From Winogradskyella undariae (GTDB taxonomy: Bacteria; Bacteroidota; Bacteroidia; Flavobacteriales; Flavobacteriaceae), in the NCBI RefSeq assembly GCF_013285155.1, contig NZ_JABTEL010000001.1, positions 310,001-374,000 of the forward strand: a stretch of DNA of 64,000 nt. Direction: 5' to 3'. The notes under the pieces were generated by a model, which searched no databases, had not been told where the DNA came from, and was given only the letters and a program-made list of their open reading frames with translations. Both the position numbers and the translations under genes were made by a program. Positions 44,627-53,780 of the stretch are shown piece after piece. Each line of letters opens with the position of its first letter. Position 1 is the stretch's first letter.

Positions 44627-46132
44627 TTAAGCTAAGACAGATTCTTCAGCTTTTACATCTTCAGTTTTTATAACTTTCATTGCCGTCATAGCAGCACGTA
44701 AACGTTGACCAACAGATTCTATAGGGTGATTTCTAATAGCATCGTTAACCGCAATTAATTCTTTATTATCAACACCTGTTGTTTTAGAGAATGATTTTCC
44801 GATGATAGAAGTATCTACCGTTTTCATGAAATCGGTTAATAATGGTTTACATGCGTGATCGAATAAATAACAACCATATTCTGCTGTATCAGAAATGACA
44901 CGGTTCATTTCAAATAATTTCTTTCTAGCAATAGTGTTAGCTATTAATGGTAATTCATGTAAAGATTCATAATAAGCAGAATCTTCAATAATACCTGCGC
45001 TTACCATAGTTTCAAATGCGAGTTCAACACCAGATTTCACAAATGCAATTAATAATACACCATGATCAAAATATTCTTGTTCTGTAATAGGATCAGAAGT
45101 TAATGCTGTTTTTTCAAAAGCAGTTTCACCAGTTTGCGCTCTCCAAGTTAATAGATTTACATCATCATTTTCCCAATCTTCCATCATAGTTTTAGAAAAA
45201 TGACCAGAGATAATATCATCCATATGTTTTTCAAATAATGGACGCATAATACCTTTTAATTCTTCAGATAATTGAAAAGCTTTTATTTTAGCAGGATTAG
45301 AAAGTCTATCCATCATGTTGGTGATTCCACCATGTTTTAAAGCTTCTGTGATAGTTTCCCATCCATATTGAATTAATTTAGCAGCATAACCTGGTTCAAT
45401 GCCTTCTTCAACCATTTTATCAAAAGATAAAATAGCTCCTGTTTGTAATAAACCACAAAGTATGGTTTGTTCTCCCATTAAATCAGATTTTACTTCCGCA
45501 ATAAAAGACGATTGTAAAACACCAGCTTTATCTCCACCTGTAGCAGCAGCATAAGCTTTGGCTTGCGCCCAACCTTTTCCTTCTGGATCATTTTCTGGAT
45601 GTACCGCAATTAAAGTAGGTACACCAAAACCACGTTTATATTCTTCTCTTACTTCTGTACCAGGGCATTTTGGTGCCACCATAATTACAGTAATATCTTC
45701 ACGAACAACAGTACCTTCTTCTACAATATTAAAACCATGAGAATAACTTAAAGTTGCCCCTTTCTTCATAAGAGGCATAATTGCTTTTACAACATTGGTG
45801 TGTTGCTTGTCTGGTGTTAAGTTTAACACTAAATCAGCAGTAGGAATTAACTCATCATAAGTCCCAACAGTAAACCCGTTAGAAGTTGCATTTTTATAAG
45901 ATTCACGTTTTTGGTCAATAGCAACCTGACGTAAAGTGTATGAGATATCTAACCCAGAGTCTCTCATGTTTAAACCTTGGTTAAGACCTTGCGCTCCACA
46001 TCCCACAATAACGATTTTCTTTCCTTTTAATGCGTTTACACCATCTTCAAATTCTGAAGCATCCATAAAACGACATTTTCCTAATTGATCTAATTGATTT
46101 CTTAATGCTAATGTGTTGAAATAATTTGACAT
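44627..46132 (-). CDS. ilvC: Ketol-acid reductoisomerase, class II
   Basis: A 501-residue long-form enzyme, close in length to the E. coli class II protein, with the knotted C-terminal domain duplicated. The Rossmann site is [13 protein letters not shown]. The cofactor-specificity loop [12 protein letters not shown] keeps the Arg, Arg and Ser that mark NADPH use, with Gln where E. coli has Lys. It isomerises and reduces acetolactate and acetohydroxybutyrate. It lies 69 bp after ilvN. Confidence 0.96.
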   Translation of the reverse strand: MSNYFNTLALRNQLDQLGKCRFMDASEFEDGVNALKGKKIVIVGCGAQGLNQGLNMRDSGLDISYTLRQVAIDQKRESYKNATSNGFTVGTYDELIPTADLVLNLTPDKQHTNVVKAIMPLMKKGATLSYSHGFNIVEEGTVVREDITVIMVAPKCPGTEVREEYKRGFGVPTLIAVHPENDPEGKGWAQAKAYAAATGGDKAGVLQSSFIAEVKSDLMGEQTILCGLLQTGAILSFDKMVEEGIEPGYAAKLIQYGWETITEALKHGGITNMMDRLSNPAKIKAFQLSEELKGIMRPLFEKHMDDIISGHFSKTMMEDWENDDVNLLTWRAQTGETAFEKTALTSDPITEQEYFDHGVLLIAFVKSGVELAFETMVSAGIIEDSAYYESLHELPLIANTIARKKLFEMNRVISDTAEYGCYLFDHACKPLLTDFMKTVDTSIIGKSFSKTTGVDNKELIAVNDAIRNHPIESVGQRLRAAMTAMKVIKTEDVKAEESVLA

Positions 46133-46201
46133 TGTTTTTTGTTTTTAGTTCAGAAAAGAGAAACAGGATTTTAATTTATAGTTTCTTTTTTCTTTATTTT
46201 T

Positions 46202-46732
46202 TTAATCTTGAAATGCTTCAAGTAATGTTGATATTTTCATTTTATCTTTGGTTACCGCAACACGACCAGAGCGTGTAAATTGCATAATGCCAAAGACATT
46301 TAATTCTCTATATAATAAATCTATTTCTTCTTTTCTGCCTGATTTTTCTAACACGAAGAATTCTTTGTTTACCGTTACAATTCTGGCATTGCTTTCTCTG
46401 ATTATATTTTGAATTTGACGTTCATCGAATAATAATTCAGATTTAATTTTGAATAAACAAGACTCTTGGTAAATGATTTCATCTTCGGTGTGATAGTAAG
46501 CTTTTATAACTTCGACTTGTTTTTCTATCTGCCCTTGAATTTTTTTCATTTGAGCCTCTGTAATATTTACAACAATTGTGAATCTAGAAACTCCTTCAAT
46601 TTCTGAAGGTGATGTGTTAAGACTCTCAATATTCATATGTCTTCTTTGGAATATTGCTGAAATCCTATTCAACAATCCTATATTGTTTTCCGTATAAATA
46701 GAAACGGTAAATTGTCTGTTTTCGTTTTCCAT
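46202..46732 (-). CDS. ilvN: Acetolactate synthase small (regulatory) subunit
   Basis: A 176-residue ACT-domain protein. The N-terminal ACT domain (FTVSIYTENNIGLLNRISAIF, about 8-28, through residue 80) should bind valine or another branched-chain amino acid. A C-terminal domain (SELLFDERQIQNIIRE to the end) activates the large subunit. The two-domain length matches the IlvH/IlvN type. It starts 2 bp after ilvB ends, so the subunits are made in step. Confidence 0.94.
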   Translation of the reverse strand: MENENRQFTVSIYTENNIGLLNRISAIFQRRHMNIESLNTSPSEIEGVSRFTIVVNITEAQMKKIQGQIEKQVEVIKAYYHTEDEIIYQESCLFKIKSELLFDERQIQNIIRESNARIVTVNKEFFVLEKSGRKEEIDLLYRELNVFGIMQFTRSGRVAVTKDKMKISTLLEAFQD

Positions 46733-46734
46733 AA

Positions 46735-48468
46735 TTACTCTAATCTTATATCTGAAACACTTGCACCTGTAGGTATCATAGGAAATACATTACCTTCCTT
46801 TTCTACTCTAACTTCCAAGAAATATGGACCTTCACAATCGATCATTTCTTTTACAGCTGCTTTTAAATCTTTTCTTTCGGTTACTTTTTGAGCTTCAATA
46901 TGATAACCTTTTGCAATCGCTACAAAATCGGGATTTGTCATTTCTGTTGACGCATAACGTTTATCGAAAAATAGTTGTTGCCATTGCCTTACCATCCCAA
47001 GGAACTCGTTATTTAAAACCACAATTTTTACGGGTACTTTTTGTTGAAAAATAGTACCTAATTCTTGAATCGTCATTTGATAACCTCCATCTCCTGCAAT
47101 CATTACAACTTCTCTGTTTGGTGCAGCCATTTTAGCTCCAATAGCAGCAGGTAATGCAAAACCCATAGTTCCTAAGCCTCCAGAGGTAATATTACTTTTT
47201 GATTTATTGAATTCAGCATAACGACATGCAATCATTTGATGTTGGCCAACATCACTAACAATAGCAGCATCACCTTTGGTTTGTATGTTGATTTCTTTCA
47301 ACACTTCTGCCATTGTTATCCCTTCTTTTGTGGGATGTAAATCATTTTTAATAACTTTTTCGTACTCTATTTTGTATAAATCTTTGAATTTTTGATGCCA
47401 TTCTTTATGTGAATTCGGGTTTAATAAAGGCAATAAGTTTTTTAAGCTTGCTTTAGAATCTCCAAGAACCGCGACATCTGTTTTTACATTTTTATCAATT
47501 TCAGCAGGATCAATATCGAAGTGAATCACCTTAGCTTGTTTTGCATATGAAGCTAAATTTCCTGTAACACGATCGTCAAAACGCATACCAATAGCAATTA
47601 AAACATCGCATTGGTTGGTTAAAACATTTGGTGCATAATTACCATGCATACCAACCATTCCTACATTTAAAGGGTGTGAAGTTGGTATTGCAGAAGCTCC
47701 TAAAATAGTCCAAGCAGAAGGAATTCCTGCTTTTTCAATAACGGCTTTAAATTCTTCTTCTGCTTTACCTAAAATAACACCTTGTCCCCAAACGATTAAA
47801 GGTTGTTTTGCGTTATTAATGAGTTCTGCTGCTGCTTTAAGAGAATTTTCATCCGTATCAGGTACAGGTTTGTAACTTCTTACACCTTTACACTTTTTGT
47901 ATTCAAAATCAAATTCTTCAAATTGAGCATCTTTAGTGATGTCTACTAATACAGGTCCTGGTCTACCGCTTTTTGCGATATAAAATGCTTTTGCTAACAT
48001 TTCAGGAATCTGTGAAGCTTTAGTGATTTGACAATTCCATTTTGTTACTGGTGTAGAAATACCTACGATATCAGTTTCCTGAAAGGCATCACTTCCTAAT
48101 AAATGAGATCCCACCTGGCCCGTAATACAAACCATTGGTGTAGAGTCTATTTGTGCATCTGCAATCCCGGTAACAAGATTGGTAGCACCAGGACCTGAAG
48201 TCGCGATACAAACACCAACTTTACCGGAAATACGAGCGTAACCTTGTGCAGAATGCGTTGCTCCTTGTTCGTGGCGTGTTAAAACATGATGAATTTTATC
48301 TTGATACTTGTATAATTCATCATAAACAGGCATAATTGCACCACCTGGATATCCGTAAAGTATGTCGACACCTTCAGCTAATAAACATTTTATTATAGCT
48401 TCACTACCAGAAATACGTTCTGTAGTTGATGTCTTTTTTGGGTTGTTTTGTTCTGTTTTTACTTCCAT
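46735..48468 (-). CDS. ilvB: Acetolactate synthase large subunit
   Basis: A 577-residue thiamine-diphosphate enzyme. The activating Glu is E67 in VLTRHEQGATH; the cofactor motif runs from AGDGGYQMTIQEL to VVLNNEFLGMVRQWQ. The quinone/FAD middle domain is present. It condenses pyruvate with pyruvate or 2-oxobutyrate, the first shared step of valine, leucine and isoleucine synthesis. It follows ilvD by 73 bp and precedes ilvN. Confidence 0.95.
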   Translation of the reverse strand: MEVKTEQNNPKKTSTTERISGSEAIIKCLLAEGVDILYGYPGGAIMPVYDELYKYQDKIHHVLTRHEQGATHSAQGYARISGKVGVCIATSGPGATNLVTGIADAQIDSTPMVCITGQVGSHLLGSDAFQETDIVGISTPVTKWNCQITKASQIPEMLAKAFYIAKSGRPGPVLVDITKDAQFEEFDFEYKKCKGVRSYKPVPDTDENSLKAAAELINNAKQPLIVWGQGVILGKAEEEFKAVIEKAGIPSAWTILGASAIPTSHPLNVGMVGMHGNYAPNVLTNQCDVLIAIGMRFDDRVTGNLASYAKQAKVIHFDIDPAEIDKNVKTDVAVLGDSKASLKNLLPLLNPNSHKEWHQKFKDLYKIEYEKVIKNDLHPTKEGITMAEVLKEINIQTKGDAAIVSDVGQHQMIACRYAEFNKSKSNITSGGLGTMGFALPAAIGAKMAAPNREVVMIAGDGGYQMTIQELGTIFQQKVPVKIVVLNNEFLGMVRQWQQLFFDKRYASTEMTNPDFVAIAKGYHIEAQKVTERKDLKAAVKEMIDCEGPYFLEVRVEKEGNVFPMIPTGASVSDIRLE

Positions 48469-48541
48469 AGTATAAAATGGATTATTGAGAATAGATTAAA
48501 AACTATTATGGTTTTATTCGTTTTCTCTTGACTCTTTCTTT

Positions 48542-50221
48542 TTAAAATTCATCCGTTACACATCCTTTAGATGCGGATGATACTGTTTTTGCATATTTAT
48601 ATAAAACACCACGTTCAAACTTTAATTCTGGTGCTTTCCATTTTTGACGTCTTTTTTGAAGTTCTACTTCAGAGACTTCAAGTGATATAGAATTTGTTTC
48701 AGCATCAATAGTAATAATATCTCCGTCTTTTACAACGGCAATAGTTCCTCCTTCTTGTGCTTCAGGTGTAATGTGTCCTACAACAAAACCATGTGTTCCT
48801 CCAGAGAATCTTCCGTCGGTAATTAAAGCCACATCTTTTCCTAAACCAGCTCCCATAATAGCAGCTGTAGGCTTTAACATTTCTGGCATACCTGGTCCGC
48901 CTTTTGGTCCTTCGTATCTAATGACAATAACATCGCCTTTTTCAACTTTACCATCTCTAATACCATCATTTGCTGCATATTCTCCTTCAAAAACTTTAGC
49001 TTTTCCTCTAAAGCATAAGCCTTCTTTTCCTGTGATTTTTGCAACACTTCCTTCTGTAGCTAAATTTCCGTAAAGCATTCTTAAATGTCCTGAAATTTTA
49101 ATAGGTTTTTCAATAGGGTGTATAACATCTTGACCTTCTTTTAAGTCAGGAACATCTAATAAATTCTCTGCAATTGTTTTTCCTGTAACAGTTAAACAAT
49201 CACCATGAATTAATCCTTTTTTAAGTAAATATTTTAATACTGCAGGTATTCCGCCAACAGCATGTATGTCTTCCATTAAATATTTTCCACTTGGTTTTAA
49301 GTCGGCCAAAAATGGTGTATTGTCACTAATATCTTGAAAATCTTTTAAGGTGAAATCAATTTGAGCAGCTCTTGCAATGGCTAAAAAGTGTAATACAGCA
49401 TTGGTAGAACCACCTAATATTGTAACGAGTCTTACTGCGTTTTCTAAAGATTTTCTAGTAATTATATCAGACGGTTTAATATCTTTTTCTAATAATAAAC
49501 GTAGGGCTTCACCAGCTCTTACAGATTCTTCTTTTTTAGCATCACTTAATGCTGGGTTAGAAGAGTTAAAAGGCAAAGTCATTCCTAAGGCTTCAATTGC
49601 AGAAGCCATTGTGTTTGCAGTGTACATTCCGCCGCAAGCACCAGCACCTGGACAAGCTTTTTCAACAATATTTTGATATTCTGTTTCGTCCATGGTTCCG
49701 GCAACTTTACTTCCCCATGCTTCAAAAGCAGAAACGACATCTAGTTTTTTACCATTATGGCAACCTGAATCAATCGTTCCTCCATAAACCAAAATACTTG
49801 GTCGGTCTAAACGAATCATTGCCATTAATGCACCTGGCATATTTTTATCACATCCTACTACGGTAATTAATCCGTCATAACTCATAGCTTGCACTACAGT
49901 TTCCATAGAATCTGCAATAATATCTCTAGAAGGTAATGAGTAACGCATTCCTGGTGTTCCCATAGAAATACCGTCACTAACACCAATGGTGTTGAATATT
50001 AATCCTACAACATCTTCGTTCTTCGTTCCTTCTTTTACATGTTTTGCTAAATCGTTTAGATGCATATTACAAGGGTTACCTTCGTAACCTGTACTAGCGA
50101 TTCCAACGATTGGTTTGAGGAAATCTTCTTTTGTTAATCCAATAGCGTGCAACATAGCTTGAGCAGCCGGTTGTGTTGCGTCTTGAGTAACTGTTTTACT
50201 GTATTTATTTAATTCGCTCAT
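48542..50221 (-). CDS. ilvD: Dihydroxy-acid dehydratase
   Basis: A 559-residue IlvD/Edd-family iron-sulfur enzyme. Cluster and Mg-site residues are in [29 protein letters not shown] and SDGRFSGG-type [17 protein letters not shown]. It dehydrates dihydroxy acids to 2-keto acids in the third step of the pathway. It is the first gene of the ilv operon and is preceded on the same strand by a leader peptide and attenuator-like terminator. Confidence 0.96.
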   Translation of the reverse strand: MSELNKYSKTVTQDATQPAAQAMLHAIGLTKEDFLKPIVGIASTGYEGNPCNMHLNDLAKHVKEGTKNEDVVGLIFNTIGVSDGISMGTPGMRYSLPSRDIIADSMETVVQAMSYDGLITVVGCDKNMPGALMAMIRLDRPSILVYGGTIDSGCHNGKKLDVVSAFEAWGSKVAGTMDETEYQNIVEKACPGAGACGGMYTANTMASAIEALGMTLPFNSSNPALSDAKKEESVRAGEALRLLLEKDIKPSDIITRKSLENAVRLVTILGGSTNAVLHFLAIARAAQIDFTLKDFQDISDNTPFLADLKPSGKYLMEDIHAVGGIPAVLKYLLKKGLIHGDCLTVTGKTIAENLLDVPDLKEGQDVIHPIEKPIKISGHLRMLYGNLATEGSVAKITGKEGLCFRGKAKVFEGEYAANDGIRDGKVEKGDVIVIRYEGPKGGPGMPEMLKPTAAIMGAGLGKDVALITDGRFSGGTHGFVVGHITPEAQEGGTIAVVKDGDIITIDAETNSISLEVSEVELQKRRQKWKAPELKFERGVLYKYAKTVSSASKGCVTDEF

Positions 50222-50396
50222 AGTTTATTAAAGGCAAAATTTATTTAATGAATCTAAATTACTTTATATGTGCTGTTTTAGTGAAAGAGTTCTTATTTTT
50301 TAGCTAAATTCAATTGTTCTACACTTGGTTTAAATTATTGTTAATCAATTATTTAGGCGTTTTTAATTATGATGTTCAAATATTTATTTTTTTTGC

Positions 50397-50430
50397 ATAA
50401 AAAAAGCCTTCCGTTTAAAAGGAAGGCTTT
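50397..50430 (-). terminator. Attenuator terminator of the ilv operon
   Basis: On the minus strand AAAGCCTTCC-TTTTAAAC-GGAAGGCTTT forms a 10-bp stem followed by seven T, 26 nt after the leader-peptide stop codon and about 180 bp before ilvD. The top of its first arm (TTCCTT, 50419-50424) is complementary to AAGGAA at the end of the leader frame (50464-50469), which would break the stem. Confidence 0.85.
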
Positions 50431-50455
50431 AAAATAAATATATGTTTTATTTTGA

Positions 50456-50530
50456 TTATAGCATTCCTTGGCTTTGAGAAATAATCTCAATGCGAATAAT
50501 AGAAATGATATTAATGACTTGTTTTTTCAT
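50456..50530 (-). CDS. Ile-rich leader peptide of the ilv operon
   Basis: A 24-residue frame from ATG at 50530 to TAA at 50456-50458. Ile is at 6, 8, 9, 11, 12, 14, 16 and 17, Val at 5 and Leu at 24. In the RNA the Ile codons hold a hairpin (GCATT pairing with AATGC around TTGAGA/TCTCAA, 50461-50493). Stalling at Ile codons would open it and free AAGGAA to pair with the terminator arm downstream. All parts of a classical translation-coupled attenuator are here. The frame is too short for routine gene finding. Confidence 0.82.
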   Translation of the reverse strand: MKKQVINIISIIRIEIISQSQGML

Positions 50531-50539
50531 AAGTGTTGT

Positions 50540-50547
50540 CAAATATT
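50540..50547 (-). promoter_or_regulatory. Possible -7 box for the ilv leader
   Basis: Minus-strand AATATTTG differs from TAnnTTTG at one position and is identical to the box before the SAM riboswitch. It would start the RNA only a few bases before the leader-peptide ATG, so the leader could be translated from a nearly leaderless message. Confidence 0.4.
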
Positions 50548-50656
50548 GTGAATTATTTTTTGAAATAAAAATTTATAGAACTTAATTTTTTGTTTTTTTA
50601 TATGCGGCCTATTTTTAACCTTATTATTTAATGATTTTTTTGTAATTCTTATATTT

Positions 50657-50664
50657 TATATTTG
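50657..50664 (+). promoter_or_regulatory. -7 box for the PUL sensor-regulator
   Basis: TATATTTG matches TAnnTTTG exactly, 76 bp before the regulator's ATG. A TTTG at 50639-50642 is closer than usual for a -33 box (14 bp). I see nothing else in 50548-50739. Confidence 0.45.
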
Positions 50665-50739
50665 TGTTAGATGTAACGGAGGTTAATTTTACATTAGTAA
50701 GTCATAGCTTCTATCATAAATTTTTGGTATTTTAATAAA

Positions 50740-53532
50740 ATGAATAAGCTATCTTTTTTTTTTATTTTCTTTTTTTTATTCTCTACGCACTGTTATAGTC
50801 AATTTACACCAAGCATACATAATTATACTTTAGCAGAGTATAAGGCTGGTAATCAAAATTGGGATATTACTAGGGCAAATGACGGTAAGGTGTATGTTGC
50901 TAATAATAGTGGCTTGTTGGAGTATGATGGTCTAGTATGGAAATTTCATCAATTACCTAATAAAACAATTGTGCGGTCTGTATTGTCGGTAAATAATATT
51001 GTTTATACTGGCTCTTATGAGGAATTTGGTTACTGGAAGCGTAATGAGTTTGGATTTCTAAAATACTATTCTTTAAGTGATACTATACTTGATATTATTT
51101 CTCCTAATGAAGAAATATGGGAAATAGTGAATTTTGATGATAAGATTATCTTTAGATCTTTCTCTAATATATATGTTTACGATTTTGAGACAGTCAGGCA
51201 ATTGCACACAAATTCAGTTATTATATCGTGTAATGTTATAAATGATAATTTGTATATCAGTACATTAAATGAAGGTGTGTTTTTGTTGAAAGATAAAGAT
51301 TTAGAGCTTTTTTATTTTAATGAGCTATTAAAAGACACTAAGATTATTTCGGTTAGTAATTATGGAGGGAAACTTTTATTAATGACTTCACTTAAAGGAA
51401 GTTTCTTTTTAGATGAGCACAATTTAAAACCAACTAATTTTGAAATTAATGAACAAATAAAATTACATCAACTAAACCATTTTTCTGTTTTAAGCAATGG
51501 AGATATGGTATTTGGAACAATAAAAGACGGTGTTTTTTTAAGTGATAAGAGTGGAAATTTAAAATATCATATAAGTAAAGAAAATGGGTTACTCAATAAT
51601 ACTGTTTTAGCTCAATCTATAGATTCTACAGATAACCTTTGGTTAGGTTTAGATAATGGAATAGCGCATATACAGCTTAGTAGTAGTAATTATTTTTTTA
51701 ATGATGTTTCAGGTAAGTTAGGTGCTGTTTATGATATTGTGGAGTTTAAGGATACAATTTATATAGGGACTAATACAGGATTGTTTTTGTTAGACGAATT
51801 TGATAAATTACAATTTGTAGAAGGTTCTCAGGGGCAAGTTTGGGATTTAAAGATTATTGATGATGAACTTTTTTGTGGACATAATGAAGGTACTTTTTTA
51901 GTGAATAAAAAAACTATTAATTTTATTTCTAGATATACAGGTGGATACACCATAAGAAAAGTACCTGAAAAAGAAAATACTTATATACAAGGAACATACT
52001 CTGGCTTAGTTAAGTTTGAGAAAATAGATGGTAAATGGGAAGTTAAACATTTAGGAAAAACGACTATTCCTTCTAAGTCTCTAGTTTTCGAAAATGCTAA
52101 TACCGCTTGGGTTGCACATGCTACAAAAGGAATTTATAGAGTAATATTTGATAAAAATTATGATTCCGTAACTTCTATAATCGATTATCGTGAAAAAGGG
52201 ATACATTCAGATTATAATGTTAGGTTGTATAATATTAAAAATGCTATTTGTTTTAAGACGAATGAAGGATGGCAGAAATATGAACCTATTATAGATTCTA
52301 TTACGCCTTACAATCTGCTTAATGATAAATTAGGAAAGGGCAGTTATATCATTTCAGGAGTAAGTAAAGATCTGTTTGCTTTAAAAGATAAAAGTGGATA
52401 TATTAAATTTAAGTCCTTTTCTGATGATGAAGACAGGTTATTTTTAAACGATAGATCTTTAAAGAATAGATATATTATTGGTTACGAAAATATGTCTACA
52501 ATTAGAGATTCTGTTTATGCTTTGAGTTTAGATAATGGATTTATGATGATTAATAATACTTCTGCCAATACTACAAATTTATATCGGCCTAATATAGAGA
52601 GTATAGCTGTTAATGGAGTATCAATAAGTCTTTCTAATATTTATAAAGAAGGTGTGCGTTTTAATTTTAATGAGAATATTGCAATTGAATTAACGTCATC
52701 GAAATCTACAAATTATTTTTTAGAATATAATATTCCTGAAACGGATGATATATGGTATAAAATTGAAGGTAGTACAGTAGAGTTTTCAAATCTAATAGAT
52801 GGTGAATATACATTTGCTTTTAGAATAAATGATAATTCAGGTAAAGTCTCACCTGTTACAAGTATAAAAATAGATGTTCTTCCTCCTTGGTATAGAGATA
52901 CAATAGGTTTTGTGCTTTATAATCTTTTGGCAGCTATGATTGTTGTAATCTTCTATACGATGCATAATAGAAAAGTAGCTAAAGAGCAACATCTTATTAA
53001 AATTAAATATCAAAAGGAGCAGGAAAAATTATTAAGAGAGCAAACCTTAGAGAATGAGAAACAAATGGTTCAGCTTAAAAATGAATCGTTACAAAACGAA
53101 ATTAAACTTAAAAGCAAGCAATTAGCTAATAATGCAATGGCTTTAGTAAAAAAGAATGAGACATTACAAGATATTAAAAATGAACTACAAGTTAATAAAG
53201 ATGGTTTTAGTAATTATTATTCTTATAAAAAGTTAGTAAAGAAACTTGATAACTCAATTGTTTTAAAAGATGAATGGGAGGTTTTTGAAAATAACTTTAG
53301 TCAAGTTCATGATGAGTTTTTTGAAATACTAAAAGCAAAACATTCTAGTCTTAAACCAAAAGATTTAAAAATGTGTGCCTACATCAAAATGAATCTTTCG
53401 TCTAAAGAAATAGCTCCACTTATGAATATCTCGGTTAGAGGGGTCGAAACACATAGATATCGATTAAAAAAGAAGTTAGATTTAGAAAATGATATTTCTT
53501 TGGTGGATTATTTATTAAATATTAAAAATTAA
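50740..53532 (+). CDS. Membrane-tethered PUL regulator: beta-propeller sensor, Y_Y_Y domain, LuxR-type HTH
   Basis: A 930-residue one-component sensor. A signal peptide (FFFIFFFLFSTHCYSQ) leads into a periplasmic two-fold beta-propeller (about 22-620) with repeats such as NLWLGLDNGIAHI, then a Y_Y_Y domain (about 645-715). One membrane helix follows (about 725-748, FVLYNLLAAMIVVIFY), then a Lys/Glu-rich coiled coil (750-830) and a C-terminal LuxR/GerE-like helix-turn-helix (about 865-930; NLSSKEIAPLMNISVRGVETHRYRLKKKL). There is no histidine-kinase or receiver domain, so unlike hybrid two-component PUL regulators it must carry a glycan signal straight to DNA while in the membrane. It lies 248 bp before susC on the same strand. 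Confidence 0.88.
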   Translation: MNKLSFFFIFFFLFSTHCYSQFTPSIHNYTLAEYKAGNQNWDITRANDGKVYVANNSGLLEYDGLVWKFHQLPNKTIVRSVLSVNNIVYTGSYEEFGYWKRNEFGFLKYYSLSDTILDIISPNEEIWEIVNFDDKIIFRSFSNIYVYDFETVRQLHTNSVIISCNVINDNLYISTLNEGVFLLKDKDLELFYFNELLKDTKIISVSNYGGKLLLMTSLKGSFFLDEHNLKPTNFEINEQIKLHQLNHFSVLSNGDMVFGTIKDGVFLSDKSGNLKYHISKENGLLNNTVLAQSIDSTDNLWLGLDNGIAHIQLSSSNYFFNDVSGKLGAVYDIVEFKDTIYIGTNTGLFLLDEFDKLQFVEGSQGQVWDLKIIDDELFCGHNEGTFLVNKKTINFISRYTGGYTIRKVPEKENTYIQGTYSGLVKFEKIDGKWEVKHLGKTTIPSKSLVFENANTAWVAHATKGIYRVIFDKNYDSVTSIIDYREKGIHSDYNVRLYNIKNAICFKTNEGWQKYEPIIDSITPYNLLNDKLGKGSYIISGVSKDLFALKDKSGYIKFKSFSDDEDRLFLNDRSLKNRYIIGYENMSTIRDSVYALSLDNGFMMINNTSANTTNLYRPNIESIAVNGVSISLSNIYKEGVRFNFNENIAIELTSSKSTNYFLEYNIPETDDIWYKIEGSTVEFSNLIDGEYTFAFRINDNSGKVSPVTSIKIDVLPPWYRDTIGFVLYNLLAAMIVVIFYTMHNRKVAKEQHLIKIKYQKEQEKLLREQTLENEKQMVQLKNESLQNEIKLKSKQLANNAMALVKKNETLQDIKNELQVNKDGFSNYYSYKKLVKKLDNSIVLKDEWEVFENNFSQVHDEFFEILKAKHSSLKPKDLKMCAYIKMNLSSKEIAPLMNISVRGVETHRYRLKKKLDLENDISLVDYLLNIKN

Positions 53533-53564
53533 GCTTCAATATCTGTTTTATCACAGCGATTTGA

Positions 53565-53686
53565 TACGTCAATACTACGTCATTTTAGGTTTTATTATTC
53601 TACTACAACGTTTTTCTAATTGGTTTATGCTACGTCACGTATAGTTTTTTTAGTAGAAACGGCTCTTCTTCATCATGCATGACGTA
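53565..53686. promoter_or_regulatory. Cluster of TACGTCA boxes before susC
   Basis: TACGTCA occurs at 53565-53571, 53576-53582 and 53631-53637, and inverted (TGACGTA) at 53680-53686. The first two are 11 bp apart and the third is 55 bp further, multiples of one helical turn. The third is part of the palindrome TACGTCACGTA. They fill the gap between the regulator gene and susC, so they are the best candidates for its binding sites. Confidence 0.55.
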
Positions 53687-53780
53687 TTTAAAATGTAAAA
53701 AGAGATTAACATAGTTTAACATTAGATTATAACTTCGTATTAAATAAACTAACTCTATAATTTAATATTAAACAATCTAT

